Shown: positions 5,504-13,274 of the stretch, one piece after another
Numbering within the stretch: position 1 is the stretch's first letter
Layout of the letters: each line of letters begins with the position of its first letter
Assembly: GCA_017510875.1 (NCBI GenBank)
Contig: JAFWLX010000305.1
Location: 1-14,640 of the forward strand
DNA length: 14,640 bases
DNA from: Atopobiaceae bacterium
GTDB lineage: Bacteria; Actinomycetota; Coriobacteriia; Coriobacteriales; Atopobiaceae
Reading direction: 5' to 3'
The notes under the pieces: generated by a model
Seen by the model: only the letters and a program-made list of their open reading frames with translations
Told to the model about the DNA's origin: nothing
The model's database searches: none
Translations under genes and position numbers: made by a program

Positions 5504-7549
5504 ATGCAACTCCCCTGCCCAGGCTGGCATCGTATTGGTGGGGTTTTGGTTACGGTTGCCCTCGCAACAGCGCCGCTCTGGCCAACAGTGGCCTATGCCG
5601 CCGACACGGTGGATAAAAGCGAGACCGTGCATGTGCAAATAGATGCCACCGGCACGATCCGCGAGATACGCGTGGACGACTTCCTTGCAAACGACGCAAA
5701 GGCACAGCAGTTGCATGACCACTCGACCCTGCAGGACATAAAGTCCGACGACGAGGCACAGACATACACGCAGGACAACGACCAGTTGCTGTGGGAGACG
5801 GGGGGCACCAGCGTCAGCTACAAGGGCACAAGCACCGGACAGCCGCCCGTAGACGTGAAGCTCTCGTATACGCTTGACGGAGCGCCGTGCAGCCCAGAAG
5901 AGCTGGCAGGCGCAAGCGGACACTTGGTCATGCGGTTTGATTACCACAACAGCGTTTCGCAGACCCGCAAGATAGATGGCAAAGACCGCACGGTGTTCAC
6001 GCCCTTTGTCTGCCTCACGGCCGTCATCCTTGACGGTGACATCTTTAGCAATGTGCAGGTGACCAATGGAAAGGTGGTAGACGACAAGGGCGGGCTGGCC
6101 GTGATTGGCTACGCCACCCCCGGCCTCAAGGAGAGCCTGCCCGAAAACGACGAGACCCGTGACCTTGACTTTCCCGAGTACGTGCAGATTGAGGCAGACG
6201 TTACCAATCTTGAGCTTGACCCCACCTACACCATTGTGACCCCCGAGCTCTTTAGCGAGCTTGACCTCTCTGACCTTGACTTAGGCGACATGGACGAAGG
6301 CACTGACGAGCTGCGCGACGCCATGGATGCCGTTGTGGGAGGTTCCGACACGCTTGCCAATGCGCTCAAGCAGCTCTCGGCGGGAACCACGCAGCTTGGC
6401 GGAGGGGCGGCGGCCTTGCGCGACGCCTTGGGGCTGCTTCCCGGCGGCATGACGCAGCTGGTCAGCGGCGCAGACACGCTTGGCACCCGCCTGGGCGAGG
6501 CTGCCCAAGTAGCCGGTAATGTGGCGCAAGGAGCCCAAGGAGTTTTGGGCGAGGCGCAGGATGCTGAAGGACTGGCAGAGGGCACCCAAGATGACATCGC
6601 GGTGGCTCGCGAGGCAGTTGAGGAGCTCAAGGGTGCTGCCCAGAACCTTAAGCTTGACACCACACGCACAACAATCACAGGAGCTGGAGAGACCGCAAAG
6701 AAGGCGCAGGATGCAGCCACAGGCGCAAAGGAACTCATAGACCAAGAGCGCACCGACGCCCAGACAAAGGCAGAAACCGCAACCCAAGATATAGAAGCGG
6801 CGCAGGACAAGCTAGCGGCCGTAACCGAGGACGAAAGCCTGCAGCTTACAGACGAGCAGCAAGAGGCTCTGGCTGCCAAGCTTGCCGATGTCAGCAACAC
6901 CCTGGATGCCGCCCGCACGGAGCTTGCACCAGAAGAGCCGCAAGACCCTGACCCCCTTGCCGAGAAGTCCACGCAACTAGCCCAGGCAGCGCAACAACTT
7001 GCGGACGCGGCCAAGCAGATAGATGCCTCGGCAAAGGACGTCTCCACCGTCACGGGCGCGGCCGACGTCGCACTCGAGAAGCTCGATGAGGCGGCAGGCT
7101 CGGTTTCAGACCTACGTCAGCAGCTTTCCCGCGTGGGCAGCGGCGCAAACGGACTTTACGCCGGAGCCACAGCCCTAAGCGGTGGCCTTGCCGCCGCGCA
7201 GGCAGGGGCCACGACACTCAGGGAGGGCATTGCCGCTTTGGCAGCGCAGGCTCCCCAGGCAGTTGAGGGGGCAGCCGCCATTGCTACGGGCATCGACGCG
7301 CTGGCCACGGGCACCGAGGCAACCGCCCAAGGGGCAGACCAGCTTACCAGCGGCCTTTCCACCTTCAACGACGAGGGCATAGCCAAGATAGCAGACGCCC
7401 TTGATGACCTAGGCAGCGAGGTTACCGAGCTCACCGACACGCTCGACGCCCTACGCGACTCCGCCAACGCCTACGACACGTTCTCGGGCAAGGCAGAGGG
7501 CCAAAGCGGCCAGGTGCGCTTCATTTACAAGACCGAACAGATTGGGTAG
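5504..7549 (+). CDS. secreted heptad-repeat protein, YhgE/Pip-like, partner of ABC transporter
   Basis: This is a 681-aa exported protein of unproven function. The start at 5504 is chosen over an upstream in-frame ATG (5372) because GGAG lies 5 nt before it and it gives a clean signal peptide, with R10, the hydrophobic run 12-26 and the AYA site at 30-32. The mature N-terminal domain (about 40-260) is beta-rich (VHVQIDATGTIREIRVDDFL). Two Gly-rich LxxG heptad-like stretches follow (about 271-333, with LSAGTTQLGGGAAAL, and 543-626, with LYAGATALSGGLAAAQ). They flank an Ala/Glu/Gln-rich segment (about 346-539) likely to be coiled coil. The C-terminus (GQVRFIYKTEQIG) resembles the end of YhgE/Pip-type proteins, but no transmembrane helix follows. 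The ABC ATPase gene begins 39 nt downstream, so it is probably an operon partner. What it binds is unknown. Confidence 0.75.
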   Translation: MQLPCPGWHRIGGVLVTVALATAPLWPTVAYAADTVDKSETVHVQIDATGTIREIRVDDFLANDAKAQQLHDHSTLQDIKSDDEAQTYTQDNDQLLWETGGTSVSYKGTSTGQPPVDVKLSYTLDGAPCSPEELAGASGHLVMRFDYHNSVSQTRKIDGKDRTVFTPFVCLTAVILDGDIFSNVQVTNGKVVDDKGGLAVIGYATPGLKESLPENDETRDLDFPEYVQIEADVTNLELDPTYTIVTPELFSELDLSDLDLGDMDEGTDELRDAMDAVVGGSDTLANALKQLSAGTTQLGGGAAALRDALGLLPGGMTQLVSGADTLGTRLGEAAQVAGNVAQGAQGVLGEAQDAEGLAEGTQDDIAVAREAVEELKGAAQNLKLDTTRTTITGAGETAKKAQDAATGAKELIDQERTDAQTKAETATQDIEAAQDKLAAVTEDESLQLTDEQQEALAAKLADVSNTLDAARTELAPEEPQDPDPLAEKSTQLAQAAQQLADAAKQIDASAKDVSTVTGAADVALEKLDEAAGSVSDLRQQLSRVGSGANGLYAGATALSGGLAAAQAGATTLREGIAALAAQAPQAVEGAAAIATGIDALATGTEATAQGADQLTSGLSTFNDEGIAKIADALDDLGSEVTELTDTLDALRDSANAYDTFSGKAEGQSGQVRFIYKTEQIG

Positions 7550-7588
7550 CGCAAGGCGCCACCAAACGCAAAGCATCGGAGTGTTGGC

Positions 7589-8305
7589 ATGCCGGAACAG
7601 GTTGAAGGATTTCTTCGCATAGACAACCTAACCAAGAGCTACGGCGAGGGCGAGGCTCGCACGCAGGTGCTCAAGGGCATCACCACCAGCATCGACCGTG
7701 GCGAGATCTGCGTGCTGTTTGGACCCTCGGGGTCGGGTAAGTCGACCTTCCTCAACATGGTAGGCGGCCTTGAGCCCGCAGACAGCGGATCGATTGTTGT
7801 GGACGGTACCGACATCTGCCAGCTGAACAGCCGTGAGCTGGTGGAATATCGCCGTCGCGAGCTGGGCTTTATCTTCCAGTTTTACAACCTGGTGCCCGAC
7901 CTCACCGTTCGCGAGAACATCGAGGTCTGCCAGTACCTCTCAAAGAATCCGCTGCCCATTGACGACCTCATCAAGTCGCTGGGCCTGTGGGAGCACCGTG
8001 GTAAGTTTCCCAACCAAGTGTCTGGCGGCCAGCAGCAACGCTGCGCCATTGGCCGCGCCTTAGTCAAAAACCCCAGCCTGCTGCTTTGCGACGAGCCCAC
8101 CGGCGCGCTTGACTACCACACCTCGAAGGAGATTCTCGAGCTTATGGAGCGCGTCAACCGTGAGTATGGCTGCACCATGATCATCGTCACGCACAACGAT
8201 GCCATACGTCACATGAGCCATCACATCCTGCGGCTGCGCGACGGCAGTCTCTCTCAGGACGAGCGCAACACGCAGCTGCTGCCCGCCCGCGACCTTACCT
8301 GGTAG
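7589..8305 (+). CDS. ABC transporter ATP-binding protein, LolD/MacB type
   Basis: This 238-aa cytoplasmic ATPase powers the permease encoded 6 nt downstream. It has Walker A GPSGSGKST (45-53), Q-loop Q97 in FIFQFYNLVPDLTVREN, signature VSGGQQQR (144-151), Walker B LLLCDEPTGALD (164-175, catalytic E169) and H-loop H202 in IIVTHN. The FQFYNLVP segment and EPTGALD are typical of the LolD/MacB/FtsE group, which drives mechanotransmission or extrusion across the envelope rather than classic import. Length is normal and all motifs are intact. A GGAG-containing RBS lies about 8 nt before ATG. No substrate can be read from the ATPase. It sits between the exported heptad protein and the FtsX-like permease in an apparent operon. 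Confidence 0.93.
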   Translation: MPEQVEGFLRIDNLTKSYGEGEARTQVLKGITTSIDRGEICVLFGPSGSGKSTFLNMVGGLEPADSGSIVVDGTDICQLNSRELVEYRRRELGFIFQFYNLVPDLTVRENIEVCQYLSKNPLPIDDLIKSLGLWEHRGKFPNQVSGGQQQRCAIGRALVKNPSLLLCDEPTGALDYHTSKEILELMERVNREYGCTMIIVTHNDAIRHMSHHILRLRDGSLSQDERNTQLLPARDLTW

Positions 8306-8311
8306 GAACCG

Positions 8312-10756
8312 ATGGCACCCCTCAACAAGCGCCTGCCGCGCGAGCTACGCCACAACCTAGGCAAGTACCTTGGCATCTTCTTGCTGTTTCTGTTTGCCAT
8401 TGCCATGGGGGCAGGCTTTTTGGCCTCGGCGTACAGCATCCAGGTCATACAGCACGACATGCACGAGCGCTACCGCGTGGAGGACTTCCACTTTGCCACG
8501 CAGTTTGAGGCGGCCAAGAGCTCGCTTGAGGCCGTCGAAGACATGGGCTGTACCATTTACGAGGACTTCACCGCCGACGTGCCCCTTGCGCTGGCAGGCG
8601 ACGACCGCGCCATCAACTGTCGCCTCATTGACCAGGACAGGCGCAAGCTTGTAAACCAGGGGTACTACTTTGAGGGCAGGGCTCCCGAGGCGGACAACGA
8701 GATAGCCCTTGACCGCGTGTTCTGCGCCAACCATGACCTCCATGTGGGCGACCGCTGCACCGTCAACGGCCACGAGGTGACGATGACGGGCATCATGTCA
8801 GTCTCGGACTACGAATGCCTTATGGAGAAGAACACCGACATGATATTCAACTCCACCACCTTCACCGTGGCCCAAGTGACGCCCGAGGGCTTCAAGGCGC
8901 TTGCCGGTGCCAAGAAGGACTTCCGCTATGACGTGATTCTCAACGACCGCACGATGCAGCTGGCCGATCGCACCAACTTTGAGCGCGACGCGGCAGACGT
9001 GCTGGCCGACCACGGCGAGGTGCTCACTGACCTTGTGGATTGGGAGTTTGACAACAAGGCCATCTTCTTTGCCGCAGACGACGTGCAGAGCGACTCGGTC
9101 ATGTGGGAGGTCCTGGTGTGCCTGCTGGTGGTCATCATGGCCTTTGTCTTTGTGGTGCTCACCAATGCCACCATCGAGCAGGAGTCGGCAGTCATTGGCA
9201 CGCTTCTGGCCTCGGGATACCGTAAGCGCGAGATTGTCTCCCACTACCTGATACTGCCCACGCTCATTGGCGTGCTGGGCTGCGTTGTGGGCAACTATCT
9301 GGGCCTCACCTTCATGGCAACCCCCATGCAAGAGCTGTACTACGGCTCGTACAGCCTGCCGCCCTATGAGTATCACTTCAGCCCACGCGTGTTTGTCATC
9401 ACCACCGTGATTCCCTTTACCCTTCTGGTGGTGGTCACGTTTCTGGGTCTTATCCGCAAACTGCGCTTTACCCCGCTCGCCTTTCTACGTCGCGAGATTG
9501 CCAACCGCAGCCGCCGCACCACTCTGCCCCTCCCCGAGGCGCTCGGCTTTGTTAGGCGCTTTCAGCTACGCGTGTTTCTCCGCAACCTCAGCCACTTTGT
9601 GGTGCTCTTCTTTGGCATCAGCTTCTGCAGCCTGTTTTTGCTCTTTGGCCTGTGCCTGATGCCGCTGGTAGTCCACTATGCCCAGCTGTTGAAGTCAGAC
9701 GTGGTGGCCAATCACATTTACCTGCTCAAGGCGCCGCTCGAGCTTGAGGGCACGCCTGAGCAACGCGCTGCTTATGCGGCGGTGGAGCAGCTGCTCGAGG
9801 TCGACGAGCCCCTAGAAGAGCTGGGCTTTGTGGGATATGCGCGGGTGCTGATGCGCACGATGGATATTGACGAGGATGCCCATCCCGTAAACACCACCGA
9901 CAACGGCCAGGACAAGATTGCCCAAGCCGAGAAGTTCTCGGCAGCAGGCTTTGAGGTGCCTCGCGTGGTCACCGACACCATGGAGCCCATCACCGTCTAT
10001 GGCATCCAAGAGAACTCGCGCTACTGGAACGAGGTCGACGTGCGCAATGGCGGCGTTGTGATAGGCGGTGGCCTTTCGCAAAAGTGCCAGATCAAGCCAG
10101 GTGACACGGTCAAGCTCTTTGACAAGTACACCAACAAGTCCTACAAGGTCACGGCAACCGACGTGTGGGGCAGCACGGCCAACATGAACATCTACATGGA
10201 GATGGGCGCCCTTAACACCATGATTGACGAGGACGTAGACAACTTTGCGGGCTATGCCTCAAACGATGAGCTTCAGCTGGACCAGCGCTACCTTGCCATG
10301 GAACTTACCCCCGAGGCCATGACCAGCTCGGCCGACCAGATGCAGGCCTCGTTTGGCGACATGATGAACATGGTGGTGGCTTTTGCCATCCCGGTGTACC
10401 TCATCTTGGTGTACCTGCTCACCAAGACGGTCATTGACCGTTCTAGCCGCTACATCAGCTACATGAAGGTCTTTGGCTACCACAACAACGAGATAGACCA
10501 CCTATACGTGCGCGCCATCACCGTGACGGTGCTGGTAAGCCTGATAGCAAGCCTCCCGTTTGTAATCTGGCTCGTAGATACGCTGGTGCGCTATGTCATG
10601 GACCGCTATTCGGGCAACCTAGAGCTGTGGATCGAGCCAAAGCTGCTGGTAGAGGTGGTAGCCATGGGAGCCGCCGCCTACGCCGCCGTGGCGCTCATCC
10701 ACATCTGGCGCATCCGCCGCGTAAGCCTGGCCGAGGCCATGAAGGTGCAGGAGTAG
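8312..10756 (+). CDS. ABC transporter permease, FtsX/MacB type, 8 TM
   Basis: This 814-aa membrane protein has two FtsX-like halves. TM1 (about 18-43) is followed by a large extracytoplasmic domain (44-262), then TM2 (263-284), TM3 (310-335) and TM4 (359-381). The second half has TM5 (about 428-454), a second ectodomain (455-685), TM6 (686-708), TM7 (734-763) and TM8 (778-798). Cytoplasmic coupling-type motifs are visible after TM2 and TM6 (ESAVIGTLLASGYRKREI, SSRYISYMKVFGYHNNEI). This architecture matches large Gram-positive FtsX-family permeases used for peptide or lipoprotein handling and antimicrobial resistance. The sequence does not tell which applies. The ATG is 6 nt past the ATPase stop with AGGAA just upstream, so translation is probably coupled. 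The ectodomains are the likely contact sites for the secreted partner at 5504. Confidence 0.92.
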   Translation: MAPLNKRLPRELRHNLGKYLGIFLLFLFAIAMGAGFLASAYSIQVIQHDMHERYRVEDFHFATQFEAAKSSLEAVEDMGCTIYEDFTADVPLALAGDDRAINCRLIDQDRRKLVNQGYYFEGRAPEADNEIALDRVFCANHDLHVGDRCTVNGHEVTMTGIMSVSDYECLMEKNTDMIFNSTTFTVAQVTPEGFKALAGAKKDFRYDVILNDRTMQLADRTNFERDAADVLADHGEVLTDLVDWEFDNKAIFFAADDVQSDSVMWEVLVCLLVVIMAFVFVVLTNATIEQESAVIGTLLASGYRKREIVSHYLILPTLIGVLGCVVGNYLGLTFMATPMQELYYGSYSLPPYEYHFSPRVFVITTVIPFTLLVVVTFLGLIRKLRFTPLAFLRREIANRSRRTTLPLPEALGFVRRFQLRVFLRNLSHFVVLFFGISFCSLFLLFGLCLMPLVVHYAQLLKSDVVANHIYLLKAPLELEGTPEQRAAYAAVEQLLEVDEPLEELGFVGYARVLMRTMDIDEDAHPVNTTDNGQDKIAQAEKFSAAGFEVPRVVTDTMEPITVYGIQENSRYWNEVDVRNGGVVIGGGLSQKCQIKPGDTVKLFDKYTNKSYKVTATDVWGSTANMNIYMEMGALNTMIDEDVDNFAGYASNDELQLDQRYLAMELTPEAMTSSADQMQASFGDMMNMVVAFAIPVYLILVYLLTKTVIDRSSRYISYMKVFGYHNNEIDHLYVRAITVTVLVSLIASLPFVIWLVDTLVRYVMDRYSGNLELWIEPKLLVEVVAMGAAAYAAVALIHIWRIRRVSLAEAMKVQE

Positions 10757-10762
10757 GCTTTT

Positions 10763-10793
10763 GGTGTGCTGGGGGCTACGCCCCTGCTGCACC
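10763..10793 (+). terminator. weak stem-loop after the ABC operon
   Basis: GGTG/CACC outer and GGGGC/GCCCC inner stems (10772-10784, loop TAC) are separated by a 5x5 mismatch and lie 7 nt past the permease stop. No U-tract follows, so it is at best a non-canonical terminator or an mRNA end stabiliser. Confidence 0.3.
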
Positions 10794-10809
10794 ATCCAAA
10801 GCGGAGCAG

Positions 10810-10817
10810 CCAACGTT
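10810..10817. repeat. 8-bp target site duplication, left, copy C
   Basis: CCAACGTT directly precedes the left terminal repeat. The right copy, CCAATGTT at 10906-10913, differs at one base. Confidence 0.68.
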
Positions 10818-10905
10818 GCTGCTTTTCATGGGCAGACCAGGAAGGAGCGCGTAGCCGAAGCGAAGCCCCGAGGGTCACCGTCCTGGTCTGCCCGTGAAAA
10901 GCAAC
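10818..10905. mobile_element. MITE-like element copy C, 88 bp, internally deleted
   Basis: Terminal inverted repeats at 10818-10842 and 10881-10905 match at 23/25 positions (GCTGCTTTTCATGGGCAGAC against GTTGCTTTTCACGGGCAGAC). Positions 10844-10905 are the reverse complement of 4456-4517 in copy B at 58/62 positions with no gap, so C lies in the opposite orientation. The whole inner core, including the 12-1-12 palindrome, is missing. The element retains one terminal repeat plus sub-terminal sequence and only the outer part of the other. It sits between the ABC operon and the HD-GYP gene. Confidence 0.8.
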
Positions 10906-10913
10906 CCAATGTT
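10906..10913. repeat. 8-bp target site duplication, right, copy C
   Basis: CCAATGTT, 7/8 match to 10810-10817, directly abutting the right terminal repeat. Confidence 0.68.
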
Positions 10914-10925
10914 ACGCCTCCTACA

Positions 10926-10953
10926 TAGACAAGGTACTTTCCCTGCATAAAAG
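10926..10953 (+). promoter_or_regulatory. weak candidate promoter for the HD-GYP gene
   Basis: TAGACA (10926-10931) and TAAAAG (10948-10953) are 16 bp apart, in an AT-richer stretch 65 bp before the start codon. The match is partial, and the hexamers could be chance. Confidence 0.22.
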
Positions 10954-11017
10954 CCCTCTTAGCGATATCATTCACATGTCCACCTCATAGAGGAGCTTTT
11001 GAATTCAGAGGGGCACT

Positions 11018-13258
11018 ATGGGTACAGTTCGACCAATTAAAGGCATTTCACCGGGGTTCACCCGCGCCATCCTGTTTTGCATCGCCTGCATCGCCTTAAA
11101 CGTTGCGGGGTCACACCTTGCCATAACGCTTAATCTTCCTGTATACCTTGACAGCTTGGGAACCATCTTGGTATCCATCGCCGGAGGCTATATCCCCGGC
11201 ATGGTTGTGGGCTACACGTCAAACCTCATCTGCAGCATCTCTGATGGCATTTCGATGTACTACAGCATCGTCAACGTGCTCATTGCCATCCTCACGTCCT
11301 ACCTGGCGAGCAAAGGTTGGTTCAATCGCCTCTCGCGCACCATACTTGCAAGCGTCCTGATGGCCCTAACCTGCGGCATGGTTGGCACCTTGCTCTCGTT
11401 CTTCCTTAAGGGAGGAAGCCTTGCCAACGAGATCTCAAACCCTCTTGCCAGGCAGCTTTACGCCACCGGAGCGCTTGACCTAGCATATGCCGAGCTGGTT
11501 GCAGAGCTCTTTGTGAACTTCATTGACAAGACTCTGGTCGTACTTATGGCCACCCTCCTCTACCACATGTTTTCCGAGGACTTCTTGTCTAAGCTCAACT
11601 TTATCCCTTGGCAACAGACGCCTCTCTCGCCCCAAAAGCTCAAGGAGGCAATGAGCACCAAGCCAAGGCGGATGTCGCTCGGCGCCAAGTTTGTTGTCCT
11701 TGTTGCGGCCATCTTGTCATCTGTTGCCGTGGCAACAACGATATTCAGCTACATCACCTTCCACCAGTCGACCATTGATCTGGAGAGCACCAAGGCCAAG
11801 GGCATCACAAACCTGATGGCACAGGTGGTAGACTCCAACATGGTGGCAGAGTACCTTGCCAAGGGCGAAGCTGCGCCAGGCTATCTTGAGACAGAAGCGA
11901 AGCTGGCGGAAATCCGCGATTCCTTTGACAACGTCCAGTATGTCTATGTGTACCAAATCAGGGCGGACGGCTGTCACGTAGTGCTCGACCCCGACACGGC
12001 AGACGAGCCCGGCTCTGACCCCGGAACGGTCATTGCCTTTGAGGACTCGTTTGAGAAATACCTCCCAGCCCTGCTCTCGGGAGAAGAGATCGAGCCGGTT
12101 GTCTCTAACGATTCCTACGGATGGCTGCTCACCGTCTATACGCCGCTCAAGAACGACCTTGGTGAGACCGTCTGCTATCTGGCGGCTGACCTCTCTATGA
12201 ATCGGCTCGTCTCGGATGAGTACTCTTTTGTGGCAGGTATCGTCTCCTTGTTTGCAGCCTTCTTTGTCTTGATCTGCGCCGTTGTCCTGTGGCTGGCGCG
12301 CTATAGCATCGTGGTGCCAGTCAACTCAATCGCCCAAGCGTCAAGCAATTTTGTGGTTGATGAGTCCAGCATCAGAAAAGAGAACCTGGAACCCATCAAG
12401 GCGCTTGGCATACGCACGGGCGACGAGATTGAGAACCTCTACGATGCCGTCAACCAGATGGCCCAAGAGGTCGTGCGGCACGTTGCCGAGACACAAGAGA
12501 AGAGCGACGCCATTGCGCGCATGCAGAGCAACCTCATTTTGGTTCTTGCAGACCTGGTAGAGAGTCGAGACAAGTTTACGGGCGACCACGTACGCAACAC
12601 GGCAACCTACACGCGCATCATCATGAACCAGATGCGCCGCGAGGGCATCTGCCCCGACGTTCTTACCAACGAGTTCATCTCTAACGTCTACCAGTCGGCG
12701 CCGTTGCATGACATTGGCAAGATTGCAGTCCCCGATGCCATTCTCAACAAGCCAGGACGGCTGACCGCAGAAGAATTCACTGCCATGAAGAACCATACCC
12801 TCGCTGGCCAGGAAATCTTGGAGAACGCCAAGGGTGCCGTCTCGGAGTCGTCGTATCTCGACGAGGCGCAGCGGCTGGCTGCCTACCATCACGAGAAGTG
12901 GGATGGCTCGGGATACCCCTATGGCCTGGCGGGAGAAGAGATTCCGCTCTCGGCGCGCATCATGGCGGTAGCCGACGTGTTTGACGCGCTGGTCTCCAAG
13001 CGTAGCTACAAGGAGGGCTTCCCCGTTGAGAAGGCGTTTGCCATCATAGAGGAGGGCATCGGCACGCACTTTGACCCACAGGTTGCACGCGCATTCCTCC
13101 ATGCACGGGACAAGGCATCTGCCATTGTACAAAAGACCAAAGAGGCCAACGAGGCAGCAGAAAAGCAGGCTGATGCAGACAAGCCCAGTACGACAAGCAA
13201 GCCTGACAAGCCCGACACTTCCGATAAGCCCCATACGTCCACCAAAGACGAGAACTGA
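11018..13258 (+). CDS. ECF-S-like membrane module / extracytoplasmic sensor / HD-GYP phosphodiesterase
   Basis: This is a 746-aa membrane signalling protein. Residues 15-190 form several membrane helices with the pattern LNLPVYLDSLGTILVSIAGG and GYTSNLI, resembling ECF-transporter S components (ligand-binding membrane domains). TM 222-247 then leads to an extracytoplasmic sensor (about 250-395, Cache/PAS-like by position, with VQYVYVYQ and LTVYTPLK). TM 404-427, a HAMP-like linker and a coiled coil (430-505) follow. The HD-GYP domain (506-700) is complete: H524, H564-D565 with GKI, H593, H624-H625 in HHEKWDGSGYP, and D653 in VADVFDAL. HD-GYP enzymes hydrolyse cyclic dinucleotides, chiefly c-di-GMP. 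A Lys/Pro/Thr/Asp-rich tail (711-746) is probably disordered. The start is supported by GAGGGG 4 nt upstream. The GGDEF gene follows 16 nt later. The ligand is unknown. Confidence 0.9.
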   Translation: MGTVRPIKGISPGFTRAILFCIACIALNVAGSHLAITLNLPVYLDSLGTILVSIAGGYIPGMVVGYTSNLICSISDGISMYYSIVNVLIAILTSYLASKGWFNRLSRTILASVLMALTCGMVGTLLSFFLKGGSLANEISNPLARQLYATGALDLAYAELVAELFVNFIDKTLVVLMATLLYHMFSEDFLSKLNFIPWQQTPLSPQKLKEAMSTKPRRMSLGAKFVVLVAAILSSVAVATTIFSYITFHQSTIDLESTKAKGITNLMAQVVDSNMVAEYLAKGEAAPGYLETEAKLAEIRDSFDNVQYVYVYQIRADGCHVVLDPDTADEPGSDPGTVIAFEDSFEKYLPALLSGEEIEPVVSNDSYGWLLTVYTPLKNDLGETVCYLAADLSMNRLVSDEYSFVAGIVSLFAAFFVLICAVVLWLARYSIVVPVNSIAQASSNFVVDESSIRKENLEPIKALGIRTGDEIENLYDAVNQMAQEVVRHVAETQEKSDAIARMQSNLILVLADLVESRDKFTGDHVRNTATYTRIIMNQMRREGICPDVLTNEFISNVYQSAPLHDIGKIAVPDAILNKPGRLTAEEFTAMKNHTLAGQEILENAKGAVSESSYLDEAQRLAAYHHEKWDGSGYPYGLAGEEIPLSARIMAVADVFDALVSKRSYKEGFPVEKAFAIIEEGIGTHFDPQVARAFLHARDKASAIVQKTKEANEAAEKQADADKPSTTSKPDKPDTSDKPHTSTKDEN

Positions 13259-13274
13259 CGAAACGGTGATTTCC

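Noticed and set aside
6226..7053. 275-codon minus-strand frame rich in Ser/Ala/Cys inside the exported-protein gene
   Set aside because: The composition is what the reverse strand of an Ala/Glu/Gln-rich coiled-coil gene gives. There is no RBS or domain support.
10801..10811. GCGGAGCAGCC just left of copy C, also found in the A and B cores
   Set aside because: Only 11 bp, and located outside the left target duplication of copy C, so it is not clearly part of the element.
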